Positions 34,289-46,838 of a DNA stretch of 56,440 nt are shown here, in pieces; position 1 is the stretch's first letter, and each line of letters begins with the position of its first letter. The notes beneath the pieces were generated by a model. It had not been told where the DNA came from, made no database searches, and saw nothing but the letters and a program-made list of their open reading frames with translations. The stretch is from Oppiella nova (lineage: Eukaryota; Arthropoda; Arachnida; Sarcoptiformes; Oppiidae). The position numbers and the translations under genes are program-made. Where the stretch lies: assembly GCA_905397405.1 (NCBI GenBank), contig CAJPVJ010000037.1, forward strand, positions 1 through 56,440. The letters are read 5' to 3'.

Positions 34289-35773
34289 TGTATCAATATT
34301 TAAAATTGGTTTCAAACAACAAAAAAGTTTCACAAAAAAGTTTGAGTTCGAAAAATATTGGCAAAGTTTGTTCACATCTAAGAAAGTGATGGACTGTTTT
34401 GATGACCAAATCTGGAAAACAAACTACTAAGTCGTGAATTGGACTCTCGATTAACAGCAAACAGTTATCATAGAAAATAAGACACTAAATGGCAAAAAGT
34501 AGTCGAACCAGAAATCCAGACAATTATAATTTTCCTTAGAAAACGAAGTAAAAGTTATTTCTCTATAACTTTGACCCAAATATCGTGTATATAATACGAA
34601 AACATTCCTGTGTTTAGTGCAAACCGAAGGTTTCAATTAAATTACATATGAATCACAAATTATTATTCAATTGTTGCTAATTAATGACAATAACAAGAGA
34701 GTCTATAATTTTCATATGAATTCAAAACAAGTTTTTCATTTAACAATACAGTACTCGTATAATATTCATAGAAATGCTTATTTTATTCTTGCATTCATTC
34801 ACTAAGTCAGTGAGAATTAAGTGGTTTCTCAGTTACACATAATATACAGTACAGTATTTCTAATCACATTTCCAATAATACTGTACTGTATATAAAAACC
34901 TCAATTAATTTTAAACTAATTAAGTTATTGAAGTTTATTTCACTAACTTATTATATTCATAAGTGAGTCTAAAAAATTATAGATTACTTGTAATTGTCAT
35001 CATTTGTCGCAAACACAATGTCTAATGTTTTTTACAAAATGATTGATAATTAATTTTAAAACTTCCAAATCATAAATACTTTGTACCGGTATATACTTTT
35101 AATCATTTTCTGTTCATCCTATATCACATACCGGTAATATTAAAAATATATTTGATTTTCAAATGAAAACACATTAATTTGTCGAAACGGAAGAACATAA
35201 ATACCGGTGCTTTGTATTCCAATCTATTGTTTCAAATATAATGATCAATAGAAAACACATTAATAAAGAATTGGAGAATTTATTGAAAAATTGAAAAATC
35301 ATAGAAAATATCAATAAATTAGTGAGAAATGAATGAATTATTGAGATTGGTTGTTTAATAAATGAACATTTAAATAAAAACATCAAACAAGTGGCAATAA
35401 AAGTTTGTAAATAAACTAAATTACAAAACTTATAAAATAGTTTTTAAATAACAAATGACTTATCAATAGATTTAGTAAACCACGTAAATACGAGTCTGTC
35501 TGTTTTGAAAAGTTGTATTCAAAAATAAAAATTGAATTCAAGTGATGGAAATGTTATAAAAGCACTATTAATACCGTAATAGTGTACATTGTACAGTACA
35601 GTAACAATAATTTCATGACTATAAGTATTACGAAAAGTGTTTCAATGTATAAAAACTTTTCCAATTATCAAATAATCCGTTAGTTTGAGACAAAAATACA
35701 TAATTTGATAGAAATGTCGAATGATTCATAAAAATAACAACAATTTGTTAACAATTCATAACAATATCTATTA
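34289..35773. other. AT-rich intergenic DNA
   Basis: 1.5 kb between the SOD start and the ENPP stop. Several ACCGGTA and TACAGTA words (for example 34845-34890 and 35085-35210) but no exon. Confidence 0.6.
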
Positions 35774-38248
35774 TCACAGGTCCTCCTCGTCGTCGTCTTC
35801 CAGTAGAAGAAGTGTCTCTTCCGGGCGTTGAAGACGTTTGGCGCGATTGATAACATCGTCGTCGAAACCCTTGGAAAAGTCATTGACATTTGGGTCTAAG
35901 TGTGAGCGCAGGTCTATGTCGAGTCCAGTGCCCAACGAATCCCATACGATATCCGGCGGTCGAGACTTTCGCAACGATTTGCCGATATTTGTGCTGCAAA
36001 TGAGACAAACGCTTCCGAAGAATAAGACACCGAAACCGCCGAAAATGTAGAGAATAACTAAAGATAAAAAGTCCACAAAAATATAGTATATATTCCAATA
36101 ATGAGTCAAATCTAGTAAACAAATTGATTAAAACGTTTATAAATAAATTTGTTTCCAAATAAAATCTACAAAAAACACTAACAAAACTAAACGACATAAA
36201 CACAACTAAAAATCGCAGATAATCTAAACAATCGATTGAATTCAACTCACAATTAAACCACTTTTGTGTGGATTCGTCGTAATCCTCGGCAGAAATGGGA
36301 GGAATTAGTAGATCCCAGACATTATTCATGGATCCATTACTTGGAAACTGTTTGGTAGGAAACAATTGCAGGACGCGTAACATTAGTGGATACAGATCTA
36401 CGTTTATAAAAGGCTTGTCGTGATCGTAGTCCGACTTGAATGCCGGTCCACTGGCTATGAAAAGTGGGCGCATTGACGGCAATGAGTTGTTGTATCCGTG
36501 ATTTCCCCAAACAGTTACGCCTAAAATAACACAATTGTAACATTATTTCTATTCATATAACTAATGGTAACAAATGTGACACCTCTTGGAGTCCAAGTCA
36601 TGTTCTGATAGACATCCCATCCCTCGTCTGCTATCAGAAAAATGGGTAAAATTCTTCTGTGGCTTCTGTAATGAAACTCTTGAGGGATGTCTTCCTTCTT
36701 ATAAACAGTAAAATTCTTTGTCTTCGAGGCGTTCATCAGTATATGAAAAACCTTATCCTCGAAGTGAGGTTTGGGTTGAATGGACCACACGGGAGACGCG
36801 CCCGCTATCACATACCAGTCCGGGTTCAGGAACTCATTCAAATTGATTACCCGATCAGACCTTCATATTAAAGCAAATATTTAATTGACACACAAACACA
36901 TCATAAAGTGTTTCCATACCTGACTTCAGCCATTCCGTGATCTGAGAGCACAATCAGATTCGTGTGACTCAAAAGACTTTCCTCTGTTAACCTCTGAAGC
37001 AGATATTTGGTGGTATTGTCAGCCTTACTAACCATTGCAAACACTTCATCACTGAATGGTCCGAACTCGTGGGCAGTAGTGTCCGGTTCATCGAAGTACG
37101 CGAACACACAGTTTGCAGGCTCTGTAGCAGATATTTGGTGGTATTGTCAGCCTTACTAACCATTGCAAACACTTCATCACTGAATGGTCCGAACTCGTGG
37201 GCAGTAGTGTCCGGTTCATCGAAGTACGCGAACACACAGTTTGCAGGCTCTGTCGTGTCAGACATCCACTCAATTATCTTATCCACTCTCGCCGTCCATT
37301 CCATCTTATCGTCAAAGTCTTGCAGATATTTAATCGTCTGATTTCTATAGTGGACATGACTTCCGGGCCATTGCATGGATGCGCTGAATCTGTTGATGGG
37401 GTCAATCATCTGATTCGCCATCTGTTCACACATTCAAACAATTTTAAATATTATTGCAAACAATGGTTTAGTTTGACTACACAGTCGATGACTACTCCAA
37501 AGATAAAGTCCAACAAAAGAGAAAATTAATGTTCAATTGAATGGTAAGTGACACGAATAGTCTGATTCTTAAACACAATGATTATTCACTCACTTCTGAG
37601 TGGTATATCACATGTGATCTCAACTTAGAAGTGTTGACTCAATCTCTGTCTCTGTTATGGACTGTGAAGTGAAGACATAATAACTAAAGGGAGACAACGG
37701 TTACCCAAATGGGAAGGACAGGGCTCTCGGCCCACCACTTGTCTGCAGACTTGTCCACATTAAGACTCAATCTCTGTCTCTGTTATGGACTGTGAAGTGA
37801 AGACATAATAACTAAAGGGAGACAACGGTTACCCAAATGGGAAGGACAGGGCTCTCGGCCCACCACTTGTCTGCAGACTTGTCCACATTAAAGGTCTCGT
37901 TATACAAGGGATCAAACATCTCGTTGTTAACGATTCCGTGAAACTCTTCGTAATAACCGGTGGCTATTGTCTGGTGATTGGGATATGTTTTGGTGACAAA
38001 CGATGACATCATGTGAGCTAATCATCACAACACAAACCATTCAATCAAATACTACTCGACAGACAATCTCATAGACACTGACCTCTGACCCCAGACTTAG
38101 CCAATTGGTGCAGATGTGGTGTGCGCTCACGAGTTATGTAATCACTTCTGAAGCCATCGAAAGACAGGACAATGAGAATGGGATGACTACTGATGAGTGG
38201 CAGTAGAGGTGATAGTAAAAGCAGTAAATATCCATAAATAGGAGACAT
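35774..38248 (-). CDS. Ectonucleotide pyrophosphatase/phosphodiesterase, ENPP4/5-like, type I membrane protein
   Basis: Alkaline-phosphatase superfamily ectoenzyme that hydrolyses extracellular nucleotides or similar phosphodiesters. Six exons: 38083-38248, 37833-38017, 36920-37421, 36583-36860, 36251-36520, 35774-36057. The signal peptide (YGYLLLLLSPLLPLISS) precedes the metal ligand in VLSFDGFRSDY; the nucleophile Thr is in FVTKTYPNHQ; further zinc ligands are in FAYFDEPDTTAHEFG, VLSDHGMAEV and VWGNHGYNN. A C-terminal helix (FILYIFGGFGVLFFGSVCLI) is followed by an acidic cytosolic tail. Exon 3 as assembled contains a perfect 128-bp tandem duplication (36998-37253) that shifts the frame; counting it once, the exons sum to 1557 nt and give 518 residues with every junction in phase. 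The lesion is therefore probably an assembly artefact. Confidence 0.88.
36998..37253. repeat. 128-bp exact tandem duplication inside ENPP exon 3
   Basis: Copies 36998-37125 and 37126-37253 appear identical. The unit is not a multiple of three and breaks the reading frame. Confidence 0.93.
37636..37891. repeat. 128-bp exact tandem duplication at the ENPP exon 2/intron boundary
   Basis: Copies 37636-37763 and 37764-37891 appear identical and duplicate the 3' end of exon 2 with its GT donor. Confidence 0.93.
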
Positions 38249-38435
38249 GTCTTGTGGTGAATGAAGAGGTGATTGCGAGACAAGTGTTATGTCATAATGA
38301 CTTCAAAGGGATGACTACTGATGAGTGGCAGTAGAGGTGATAGTAAAAGCAGTAAATATCCATAAATAGGAGACATGTCTTGTGGTGAATGAAGAGGTGA
38401 TTGCGAGACAAGTGTTATGTCATAATGACTTCAAC
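38180..38435. repeat. 128-bp-period tandem duplication over the ENPP start codon
   Basis: Copies begin at 38180 and 38308 and match over 127 bp. Each holds the ENPP start codon and the first part of its signal peptide. A third copy begins at 38919. Confidence 0.92.
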
Positions 38436-39927
38436 TCTCACTTCACTCGCGATATAAGTGTTAATCAAATGTCAAATCAATAGCCATTCAAACACTTATC
38501 GATCCATTCATTCAGTCATTTGTCGATCACTACAGCACTCAATGTCTCTATTATTTTGTAAACATATTGTTTATGTTTTGCACGAATGTGTTAACTGCAC
38601 ACCAATTATGTGAACAGTTAACCGCTTTTTGCACACAACACCTCATATACTATTCACTGTAATTTGTCTCCACATATTTGTTACGCAACTTTTTGGCAAA
38701 CTGAAAGTGTGGATCAGTTCACTATTTATATTTCTTATCTATTAATATTCAATTCATTATCTAATCCATTGGCGTTTAATTCAAAGAAATTCATTATAAG
38801 TTATACTTATCTATTAAATTAAAAGTTTTTAACTTATGATAAAGATTTTTAAGTTTTACAAGAACTGCAAATTAAAAGTTAATATCCATATCATTGAAAT
38901 GAAGTTAGAAATTTACCAGGGATGACTACTGATGAGTGGCAGTAGAGGTGATAGTAAAAGCAGTAAATATCCATAAATAGGAGACATGTCTTGTGGTGAA
39001 TGAAGAGGTGATTGCGAGACAAGTGTTATGTCATAATGACTTCAATTCTCACTTCACTCGCGATATAAGTGTTAATCAAATGTCAAATCAATAGCCATTC
39101 AAACACTTATCGATCCATTCATTCATTCAGTCATTTGTCGATCACTACAGCACTCAATGTCTCTATTATTTTGTAAACATATTGTTTATATTTTGCACGA
39201 ATGTGTTAACTGCACACCAATTATGTGAACAGTTAACCGCTTTTTGCACACAACACCTCATATACTATTCACTGTAATTTGTCTCCACATATTTGTTACG
39301 CAACTTTTTGGCAAACGAAGAAAGTGTGGATCAGTTCACTATTTATAGTTCTTATCTATTAATATTCAATTCATTATCTAATCCATTGGCGTTTAATTCA
39401 AAGAAACAGTAATATTCAATATGAATAGATAATTTAATTTTCAAAAATTGAATACTATTTCTAAAAATTCAAAATGTTCTTGACGTTTAATTTTCAATTA
39501 TAAGTATAGTAACTTTACTTCAATCTTTAAATGGGTAATTTAATCGTGAGTACAGGTACAGTATCTTTTGAATGGTTAGACTAATCGTTTGGTCAGTCCT
39601 ATCCATTTATGTAAAGTCAACACTTTATATAAAATATTTTATTTTTAACTAAAATTTAATATAATTTAAAATTAACTTGTTTGTAAATATAATTAACTAA
39701 TTGGAGCCAAACAAAAACCACAAATTTAACAAAATGTCATTTAAATACAAATAAATTAAAACAAAAAACAATAGTTTTGTAGTACCGATATACGGGTAAT
39801 ACCGTAATAATAATAATTTGAACATATATTATGTCACTGATTCCTATATTACTGTCAATTGATTTTTGAAATTCGTTAGATTTAGTTGAAAAATGATTTT
39901 CAAAACTAAACTATAAGTTAAATCCTA
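38249..39927. other. ENPP upstream region containing duplicated sequence; otherwise non-coding
   Basis: Holds the second and third copies of the ENPP 5' end and their flanks (see the repeat entries), then about 520 bp of AT-rich DNA up to the PDHA1 stop. No additional gene seen. Confidence 0.7.
38308..39406. repeat. About 485-bp direct repeat (38308-38789 and 38919-39406) covering the ENPP 5' flank
   Basis: The two segments are collinear with a few differences: one base after GACTTCAA, an extra ATTC unit in the second copy, a small indel near GGCAAAC, and one substitution in TATTTATA. They are separated by 129 bp of unrelated AT-rich DNA. The pattern fits two alleles placed in series, or a true local duplication. 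Confidence 0.85.
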
Positions 39928-41543
39928 TTATAACTGAATATTATGCGGTTTATTGACTTTAATGTGTTTGTGTTCAGTGAACGGAGTTATGCCACGAATG
40001 GTCTCTTCTAATGGATTGGCGTAGACGTCGCCATACAGTTCCTCGAGACCTATCTCTGGGTCGGAACGGGCTATAGTGACCGCATCGTCCACTGCTTTCT
40101 TAATCTCGTTATCAATGGTTTTAAGCTCTTCGATGGTCACCAAATCAGTGGTAATTATTTTGTCCTTCAATTCATACAAAATAGCATCAATTTAAACAAC
40201 CATTCAATTGACAAATCATATGATAATTACTTTGAATGAAGTGATTGGATCTCGTGTTTGACGCACTTCTTGTATCTCTTCGCGAGTCCTATAACTGGTT
40301 CCCGGGTCTGACATACTGTGGCCGTGGTATCGATAGGTCGCCACTTCCATAACGAACGGTCCCTTTCCTTTGCGACACAGATCTACCAGAAAACGTGTGC
40401 CCTCTCGGGTCTGACGGATAGGGCAATAGTTTTAATGCAAATCACATCGCAATTAATGCACAAATATTTCCTTACGGCCAACACATCCATACCGTCGACC
40501 CACAGCCCAGGGATATAATCGCCGCGACTATAATACTCAGTACTGGCGGCTGCCCTCTCAGCCGACGTTCCCATACCGTAGCCATTGTTTTCACAGACGA
40601 ATATCACCGGCAATGACCAAAGTTTAGACATATTATACGCTTCAAACACCTGTCCCTGATTTGCAGCGCCATCGCCATAGAGCGCCAGAGTCACCGCATC
40701 GGTTCCCTTATACTTCTGGGCCAATGCAATGCCGGCACCTAATGGCACCTGTGCTCCCACTATACCATTACCACCGAAAAAGTTCTAAAACACAACATAT
40801 CGTAAAACATGTCATTAACTGATCATTGGATTGAAAACATGTATTTGTGAGAGAAATCAAAGTCAGAACCAAAGCCCAAAAGTACTCTTCATAGGCCTCG
40901 CAATCGAGGGCTCATTGAGCGCAAGGATGTTGTCATCACTTCAGCAATCAATTGCTAAACAATTCAATGATAACGGTAAGACTCAACACAAACCTCGTTA
41001 TACATATGCATTGACCCGCCTTTCCCTCGCGCACAACCCGATCGTCTGCCCGTCAACTCAGACAATACGCCCGTCAAAGACACGCCACGAATCCAACTCC
41101 AGCCGTGAGCCCGATATGCGGTGATCACTGCATCTGTTTTACTGGACATCACAAACACACCAATCATTACAATGACAGCAAGACATGAGACACAACACAA
41201 CCAACCGAATCGAGTTCTCGAGACCGACGGCCACCGCCTCCTGACCGGAGTACAGGTGACAGAAGCCCCGCACAGACTTGTCTTTGTAGAGGGCATTGGC
41301 GGCCGCCTCCATGCGCCGGATGGTCACCATTTGGCGGTAATACTTGAGCGCATCGTCCCTCTGGAGCGTCACCTCCGTGTCGGGCGAGTCCTCGAGTTTG
41401 TGTAATTTGAATGGTTTTAACTGGAAGTTGGCTGAAGAGGACACCAATCGATGGCCACCGGACCTACATATCCATGACCGCCACCACCACATCCTCTGTC
41501 CACTGAGTACTCCCTGTTTGAGCCGTGCATTCGCTACAGACAT
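39928..41543 (-). CDS. PDHA1: Pyruvate dehydrogenase E1 component subunit alpha, mitochondrial
   Basis: Alpha subunit of the thiamine-diphosphate-dependent E1 that decarboxylates pyruvate in the mitochondrial PDH complex. Five exons (41206-41543, 40994-41141, 40476-40784, 40231-40410, 39928-40164) join in frame to 403 residues (human 390). The N-terminus is a basic presequence; an alternative ATG at 41495 starts [15 protein letters not shown]. The ThDP-binding motif runs from [17 protein letters not shown] to [24 protein letters not shown] and [14 protein letters not shown] line the active site. The regulatory phospho-loop [16 protein letters not shown] keeps its serines. No lesion. Divergent from the RRM/F-box gene at 42251. 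Confidence 0.95.
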
Positions 41544-42250
41544 GTCTTCGATGGCCAATCAATATCTTCGTGTCTGTCACTCTTCACTCGATTTCGTCGA
41601 TTTGATCCCAATTGAGACCAATTTAATGATAATTAGAGTGAAATGTCTTAACAATAGCTTTCAGTGTCAACACTGGGTATCGTATGATAGAGTCAATCGA
41701 TTGCTATAACTGTATGGTTAGGTTTCGTATCATTTTAGATTAAGATCTATACCAATATTAGTTGTGATTGTTTTATATCAAATGGTCCCAAATTTTCGAC
41801 TAAACTTAACGTATTTCCTTATATAAATAGATTGTTCGCTTTGAATTGTATATATTTGACCACATTTTAGACGACAACTCATACAACACTAGAGGGCGCG
41901 AGAGTGCATAGCAGTGACAGTGCAGTGAATGCGTGAGTATTGCGTCAATGAATAAGTGAAGGGATTTGAAAAACTATTGATGAGATTGCTTGCATTCAGT
42001 GCGAGTTGAGGCCACTATTGATGTGAGCATTGCATACATTATCTCATCATCTCATTGACACACGAATTGTGTCCAAACGCTTAAGAGGACACGTATTGAA
42101 CACTCTTTGGCCATCCACCAAACCGCTAATCTGTGACCACTTTGACCACAAGACTGTAACAATTAGTGCACTGATTGTCATTACGGTTACAGTTATCTCA
42201 ATGTTGACCACTTTGTAGAGTCATTGGGTATAAGAGTGGACATCACTGTC
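41544..42250. other. Divergent promoter region of PDHA1 and the RRM/F-box gene
   Basis: About 700 bp, less AT-rich than other spacers between 41880 and 42250. It contains a CTCF-like motif (41886-41899). Small plus-strand ORFs here look like 5' UTR. Confidence 0.6.
41886..41899 (+). promoter_or_regulatory. CTCF-like motif
   Basis: ACACTAGAGGGCGC matches the core of the CTCF consensus CCASYAGRKGGCGC except at the first base. It lies between two divergently transcribed genes, a common position for insulator sites. Match by eye only. Confidence 0.45.
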
Positions 42251-44033
42251 ATGTCATCCGAGGAGAAGTACGAAGTGTTGGATCACGTGTTGCACGTGAG
42301 AGGCTTTCCCGACGATATGGACGAGAAGGCGCTTCTGAAGGTTCCGTTCAGTCTCGTGGGGAACGCCGTCCACATTAAGATGAGGCGAAAGGAGGGCCGC
42401 CCTCCCAGTGCTCTCATTTGGTACGGCGATATCTTCGGCGCAGAACAGACTATACGCCGATATAATGGACACGCGTTCAGGGGATCAACACTTGAGGTGA
42501 AGAAAGCCAAGCGTAGGGTCACTGCAAAGACCGGCGCCGCAGATAATAGCGAACCACAAATGCGTGCCATTAGTCCGTTGACGTCCACTCCAACCAATCG
42601 CCTGTCCGTCGATCACATGATCCGTAAACTTGATTTGAGTGGCGATGAGTCGTATGCACCACAAGACATGTCACCCAAAGTGATGCACAGTTCTCCCAAA
42701 CCATTGAACGCTGAGTTGACGCCAATGTCTTCAACGAACGAATCCTATGGAACGCCTAAACACGTGAAGGCATGTCCAGTGGAACCGATGTTTGATTACG
42801 TGAGCAGTAGTGCGACCATCGATGACGTGATCGACGAGAATCTGCTGTCGACTATCTTCTCATACTTAACACTAAAGCAAAGGTTTGGAATCCAAAGGGT
42901 ATGTCATTCGTGGCGACAAACAGTCAAAGAGATGATGACTCGTCAGCAGTGCATTACGTTTGGACTCAAACGTGGGATCAGTTGCGGTGAGAGTAGTCAC
43001 AGAAGTAGCCAATACAACGACCTCTCATTGGTGATCACCGAACCGAACGGTGCTCTCAAGTTAAGCCGAAGTGTGGAAAAGTTGGCGCCATTTATACGTC
43101 CGATGAGAGCCGTCGAGTGCATCCACTTCTGCGAGTGTCTCGTGAGTCCAATTGCTCTCAAATGGATTGTGTGGTGGACACTCTTAGAAGCCACAAACGC
43201 CAAGCTGTTGTAGGTCCCAGAGCAGTTTTGGCTTACCTGATTCAAACAGTTTGGTAACAGTCCATCAATAGTCTATAGTGAGGTAAACTAGGTAACTACT
43301 CCATTTGTATTGCACTCTATTTACAGCAAAACTCATTCATTTCTCATACGCGGGAAACACACTCAACGACTGGAAAAGTTTGTCAACAATGGTCTCATCG
43401 TTCGCATCACTGGAATCGTTGGTAATCTCTGATTGTGTCCAGGATTTAGTGCCTGTATTTCGAGGAATGAGTCAAACACTGGACAGTCTGACAATCAGTC
43501 GATGCGATCGACTCAATGCTCAAGCAGTTTGGGCACTCGATCGTCGAAATGGACCGCAAATCAGATTTTTGGCCATAGATTTCACAAACATTACTAACTG
43601 TCTGTCCGTTATTCAAGCCTTTTATGACATATTAGAGTATAGTTTGCTGTGCTTTATAGCCACGAATATAGCCGATGAAGACTTTACTCAATTTACTCAT
43701 GACTTAACCAAAAAGAGTCTCACAATAGTCTTCAGTAATGTCTTTCACAACAACAACCCTTTGTTCGAAAGGTTTGCCAATGATTTGAGAGCAATTGAGA
43801 TGAGAGGGCCGTTGTCTCCCAATGTGTTGAACCAATTGTCCGCTAAATTTCCCGTTTGTCGGGAACTTCGACTCAACGGTTGCGATGTGTACTGCGATTG
43901 TGGACAGGGATTGAATGAATTGTTGGACGGCCAGCGCTACTCATGTGTTCCCTGTTATAAGAGTGTCCGGCAGTCACTCTTTGATTCAAATCTCGAATAT
44001 TTCTCAGTGAATGGCAGTGAATACGAGCGATAA
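42251..44033 (+). CDS. RRM and F-box protein with LRR-like C-terminus
   Basis: Two coding blocks. Block 1 (42251-about 43209) encodes an N-terminal RRM-like fold (residues about 10-90) with HVLHVRGFPDD and PSALIWYGDIFGAEQTIRRY, a Ser/Pro-rich linker, then an F-box (about 195-240): IDENLLSTIFSYLTLKQRFG and CHSWRQTV. Block 2 (43327-44033) gives about 235 residues of LRR-like units (for example FASLESLVISDC) and a Cys-rich end CDCGQGLNELL. The obvious splice (donor at 43210, acceptor AG at 43325-43326) leaves the two blocks one base out of frame; a one-base indel in the AAAA after the acceptor, or another donor, would fix it. An RRM joined to an F-box is an architecture I do not recognise. I start at the first ATG in frame. 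Confidence 0.75.
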
Positions 44034-44300
44034 GACTATATGTTTTGATAAATATATTACCGGTATTTTGTTTGCTTTACAGTAATGACAATATTTTTTA
44101 ATTTACACAAAATGAATACAAAATTAGTCTGAATGAACAAAAATTGTAATGTTATACAGTATTTGAATGTTTTACAAAGATATTTACAGTAGTTGTTTAT
44201 AATTCAATTCTTATTACAGTACTAACTTATTATTACATAAATACAGTACTATTATTACATAAAAACTCATAAATTGTGACTATTTTCCTAATAAAAGCAT

Positions 44301-45978
44301 TTACTCTTCATTTAAATCCGAATGAATGCCTTTGCGTTGGAATTGATTCAATACTTTCGGAGTGAATGGTTTGGGAGTAGTCCTCAAATTATTGGTCAGC
44401 ATTTCATTTTTGGACCAATCGTTGCGTTTCGAGAAGTATTTACTCGTCTCTTGAGGCTCTGAAGTATTCTTCGAGTGGAAGTACATTCGTCTTATGAAAT
44501 TCATATCATTAGCACTTGAAGGCTGTGCACTAAATACAGGTCTTCTGTGGTATGGCTTATCAACGGGTGTTCGCATGTATTTATGAGTCCAACTGTTCAA
44601 TGGCTGCGGTGCACAGACATCCACATCCTTACGGGTATGGGATGTTGTGTGCGATGTTTGAGGTCCAGTATTATCGGCATACGAGCCAATCGTGGCGTAC
44701 AACTCCTTAAAATTTTGTACCATTATCTCTGCTTTTTTCGGGGCATTACATCTCGCAATGGGTTCTTCATTGATATCCATATTTTCTCCTTCATTGGCAA
44801 CAATGTCTTCGAGATTATCAACACTTTTAGCCCCATTTGACTGATTAATGATTGCTTGACTACTGGGCCATTGGTTCTCATTAATTGCATTAATTCTTAG
44901 CTTTGGTTTCCAATTGAATTGAAACGGAGAGGGCTTTGGATCCGACCATTCATTTGCCTCACATTTTCTCGAATCCTTTGACCCAAGAGTTGCGTCCCTT
45001 TTGGCCACAAATGGTTGAGCGGGTGATTGAGTCGAAGACATCATTGGATTTGGTTTAGAGTTCTCTCTCAAAATTTCTTCATTTAATGCTTTCATTATTT
45101 TTGAGTCCAATATCGGAGTGTTGTCTGAAGTCTTGTGTTTGTCATTGGTGTCACTCTTAAGAATGTTTGGCACATAGAATGGACGTCTTTGGGGAACAGT
45201 AGCCGGGTTTGCGAGTTGAGACAAATCACTCAAATTCATTATCTTTGACATATGAATCGACTTATTTGTGGGCACAATGTCGGAGACAAATGATGTGTAT
45301 CTGGTCTCCATCGCTGGTCTATCACTGATGAGGGGATCCATATGTGCAGCAATGGGTGCGCTTTGAATGCCATCCGTGGTCTTCGCACAAGAATTTGGAT
45401 TCTCTTCCGAAATGAAACCAAAACCAGAGGTGAAGAGCTTTGATGGAGTCGATGGTAGTGTCAATCGTTTTGTAGACTTCACAACAGATCCAGAGCTTAA
45501 TGAGTGAGTGCTTTGAAGACAATCATAACCTATGAGTTGATTCTCAACACGTGATTGAGTTGTGTCTGAAAACAAAACAAATAAATGAATAAATGGTTAA
45601 AAGTGTGCTCAAGACATGAGACGGCAAACCATAGGTGGTGTCAGTAATGGTTCCAATGGTTGGTGTAATAACTGATCCGATTGATTGTCTAACATCTGAT
45701 TCAATGGTAGGTTCAAAGACACTGAGATTGATATTAGGGTCGAAGCGGACACTTGTTTCCGGAGGAATCGCTTTCCATTGATGTGGAGGAATGTGTGGGG
45801 ACTTGAAGGGTCTGTCACTGGATGCCTCACATCCAGTGCTGGTAATGGACATCTTGTGACTGTTTGTGATAGTCTGTGGATCTATTGGAGTGACAATATG
45901 TGTGTCGTATGGAGTGACAGATGACTGCAAATCATTGACTGAAAGCCTATAGAAATTAAGGCCCAAATATCGCGGCAT
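44301..45978 (-). CDS. Unidentified Ser/Thr/Pro/Asn-rich, probably disordered protein
   Basis: Two exons (45630-45978, 44301-45565) join in phase 1 to 537 residues with no stop. Composition is rich in Ser, Thr, Pro, Asn and Lys. It has no signal peptide, no membrane segment and no recognisable domain. Short stretches that might be linear motifs include SKIMNLSDLSQL, FKELYATIGSYA and RRMYFHSKN. The intron is 64 nt. GC content and the open frame over 1.6 kb make it a confident gene even though its function is unknown. A scaffold or RNA-regulatory protein is possible but not shown. Confidence 0.75.
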
Positions 45979-46838
45979 TTCTCGCACACAAAGACTGTGA
46001 CGCTATTAATGCGCATTCAGTGCCCACACGACACACGAGTCACTCACTGAGTCAGTGACACTAACACTGAGTTGGGGTTGTTATGCGGTGTCGGCTATTA
46101 TACCGCACTTTCAGTGTTGACCACAACCATAGACCACACGGTAATAGACAGGTCTCTCAACTAGACGTTCACTGCAACCAAATATATTGACTTTTATTTC
46201 AAATCAATTCAATATTTTATTTATCAATTCAAAAAGTTATGATAAGTTCATTACTAAAAATTAATGATTTAATTAAAGTTAAAGACTTAATGGCAACTCA
46301 TTGAACTCAATTAAAACTGTTAAGTTTCACAAATACTGTGGTTTGAATGCAATTAGCGTTAACTTAAAAATCATATCAATATGAATACAATTGTCTTATA
46401 AGAAAAAGTTTAGTTGACATGAAAGCAAACAATACATTCATAACACGCTTAACTTCTCATTTAAATTAAGTCTTTATTTAACACTAAATCAATATCTCTT
46501 ACCAACTCTTAAGTCCTGATGAAGATCTCAGTGTAGATGGAAAACGTTGGGATAATCTATTATTTTCAATACCTTTTCACCGATTAATCAAATAAGTTAT
46601 AGAAAACAAACCATTAATTTGTCATAAACTTAGAGTTCTGTAAAAACCACGAGATTCTCAACAAAACAAGAATTTAATTCATAATCTGATTGACAGTTAA
46701 AAGAATTATTTTTATGTCACAAATAGTAGTGAGTAAAATAAGAATAAATATTACTGTAGTGTTTACGTTTACTTAACCAAAGATCAAAATAGCAGAGAAT
46801 ACCATGATAGCTACCCACAGAACTCAAGTCGAGTCCTA
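45979..46838. other. Intergenic region between divergent genes
   Basis: About 860 bp. GC-richer near 46000-46160 (likely promoter of the disordered-protein gene), AT-rich afterwards. A short upstream exon for the Cys-rich gene at 46839 could lie here; none can be fixed. Confidence 0.5.
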
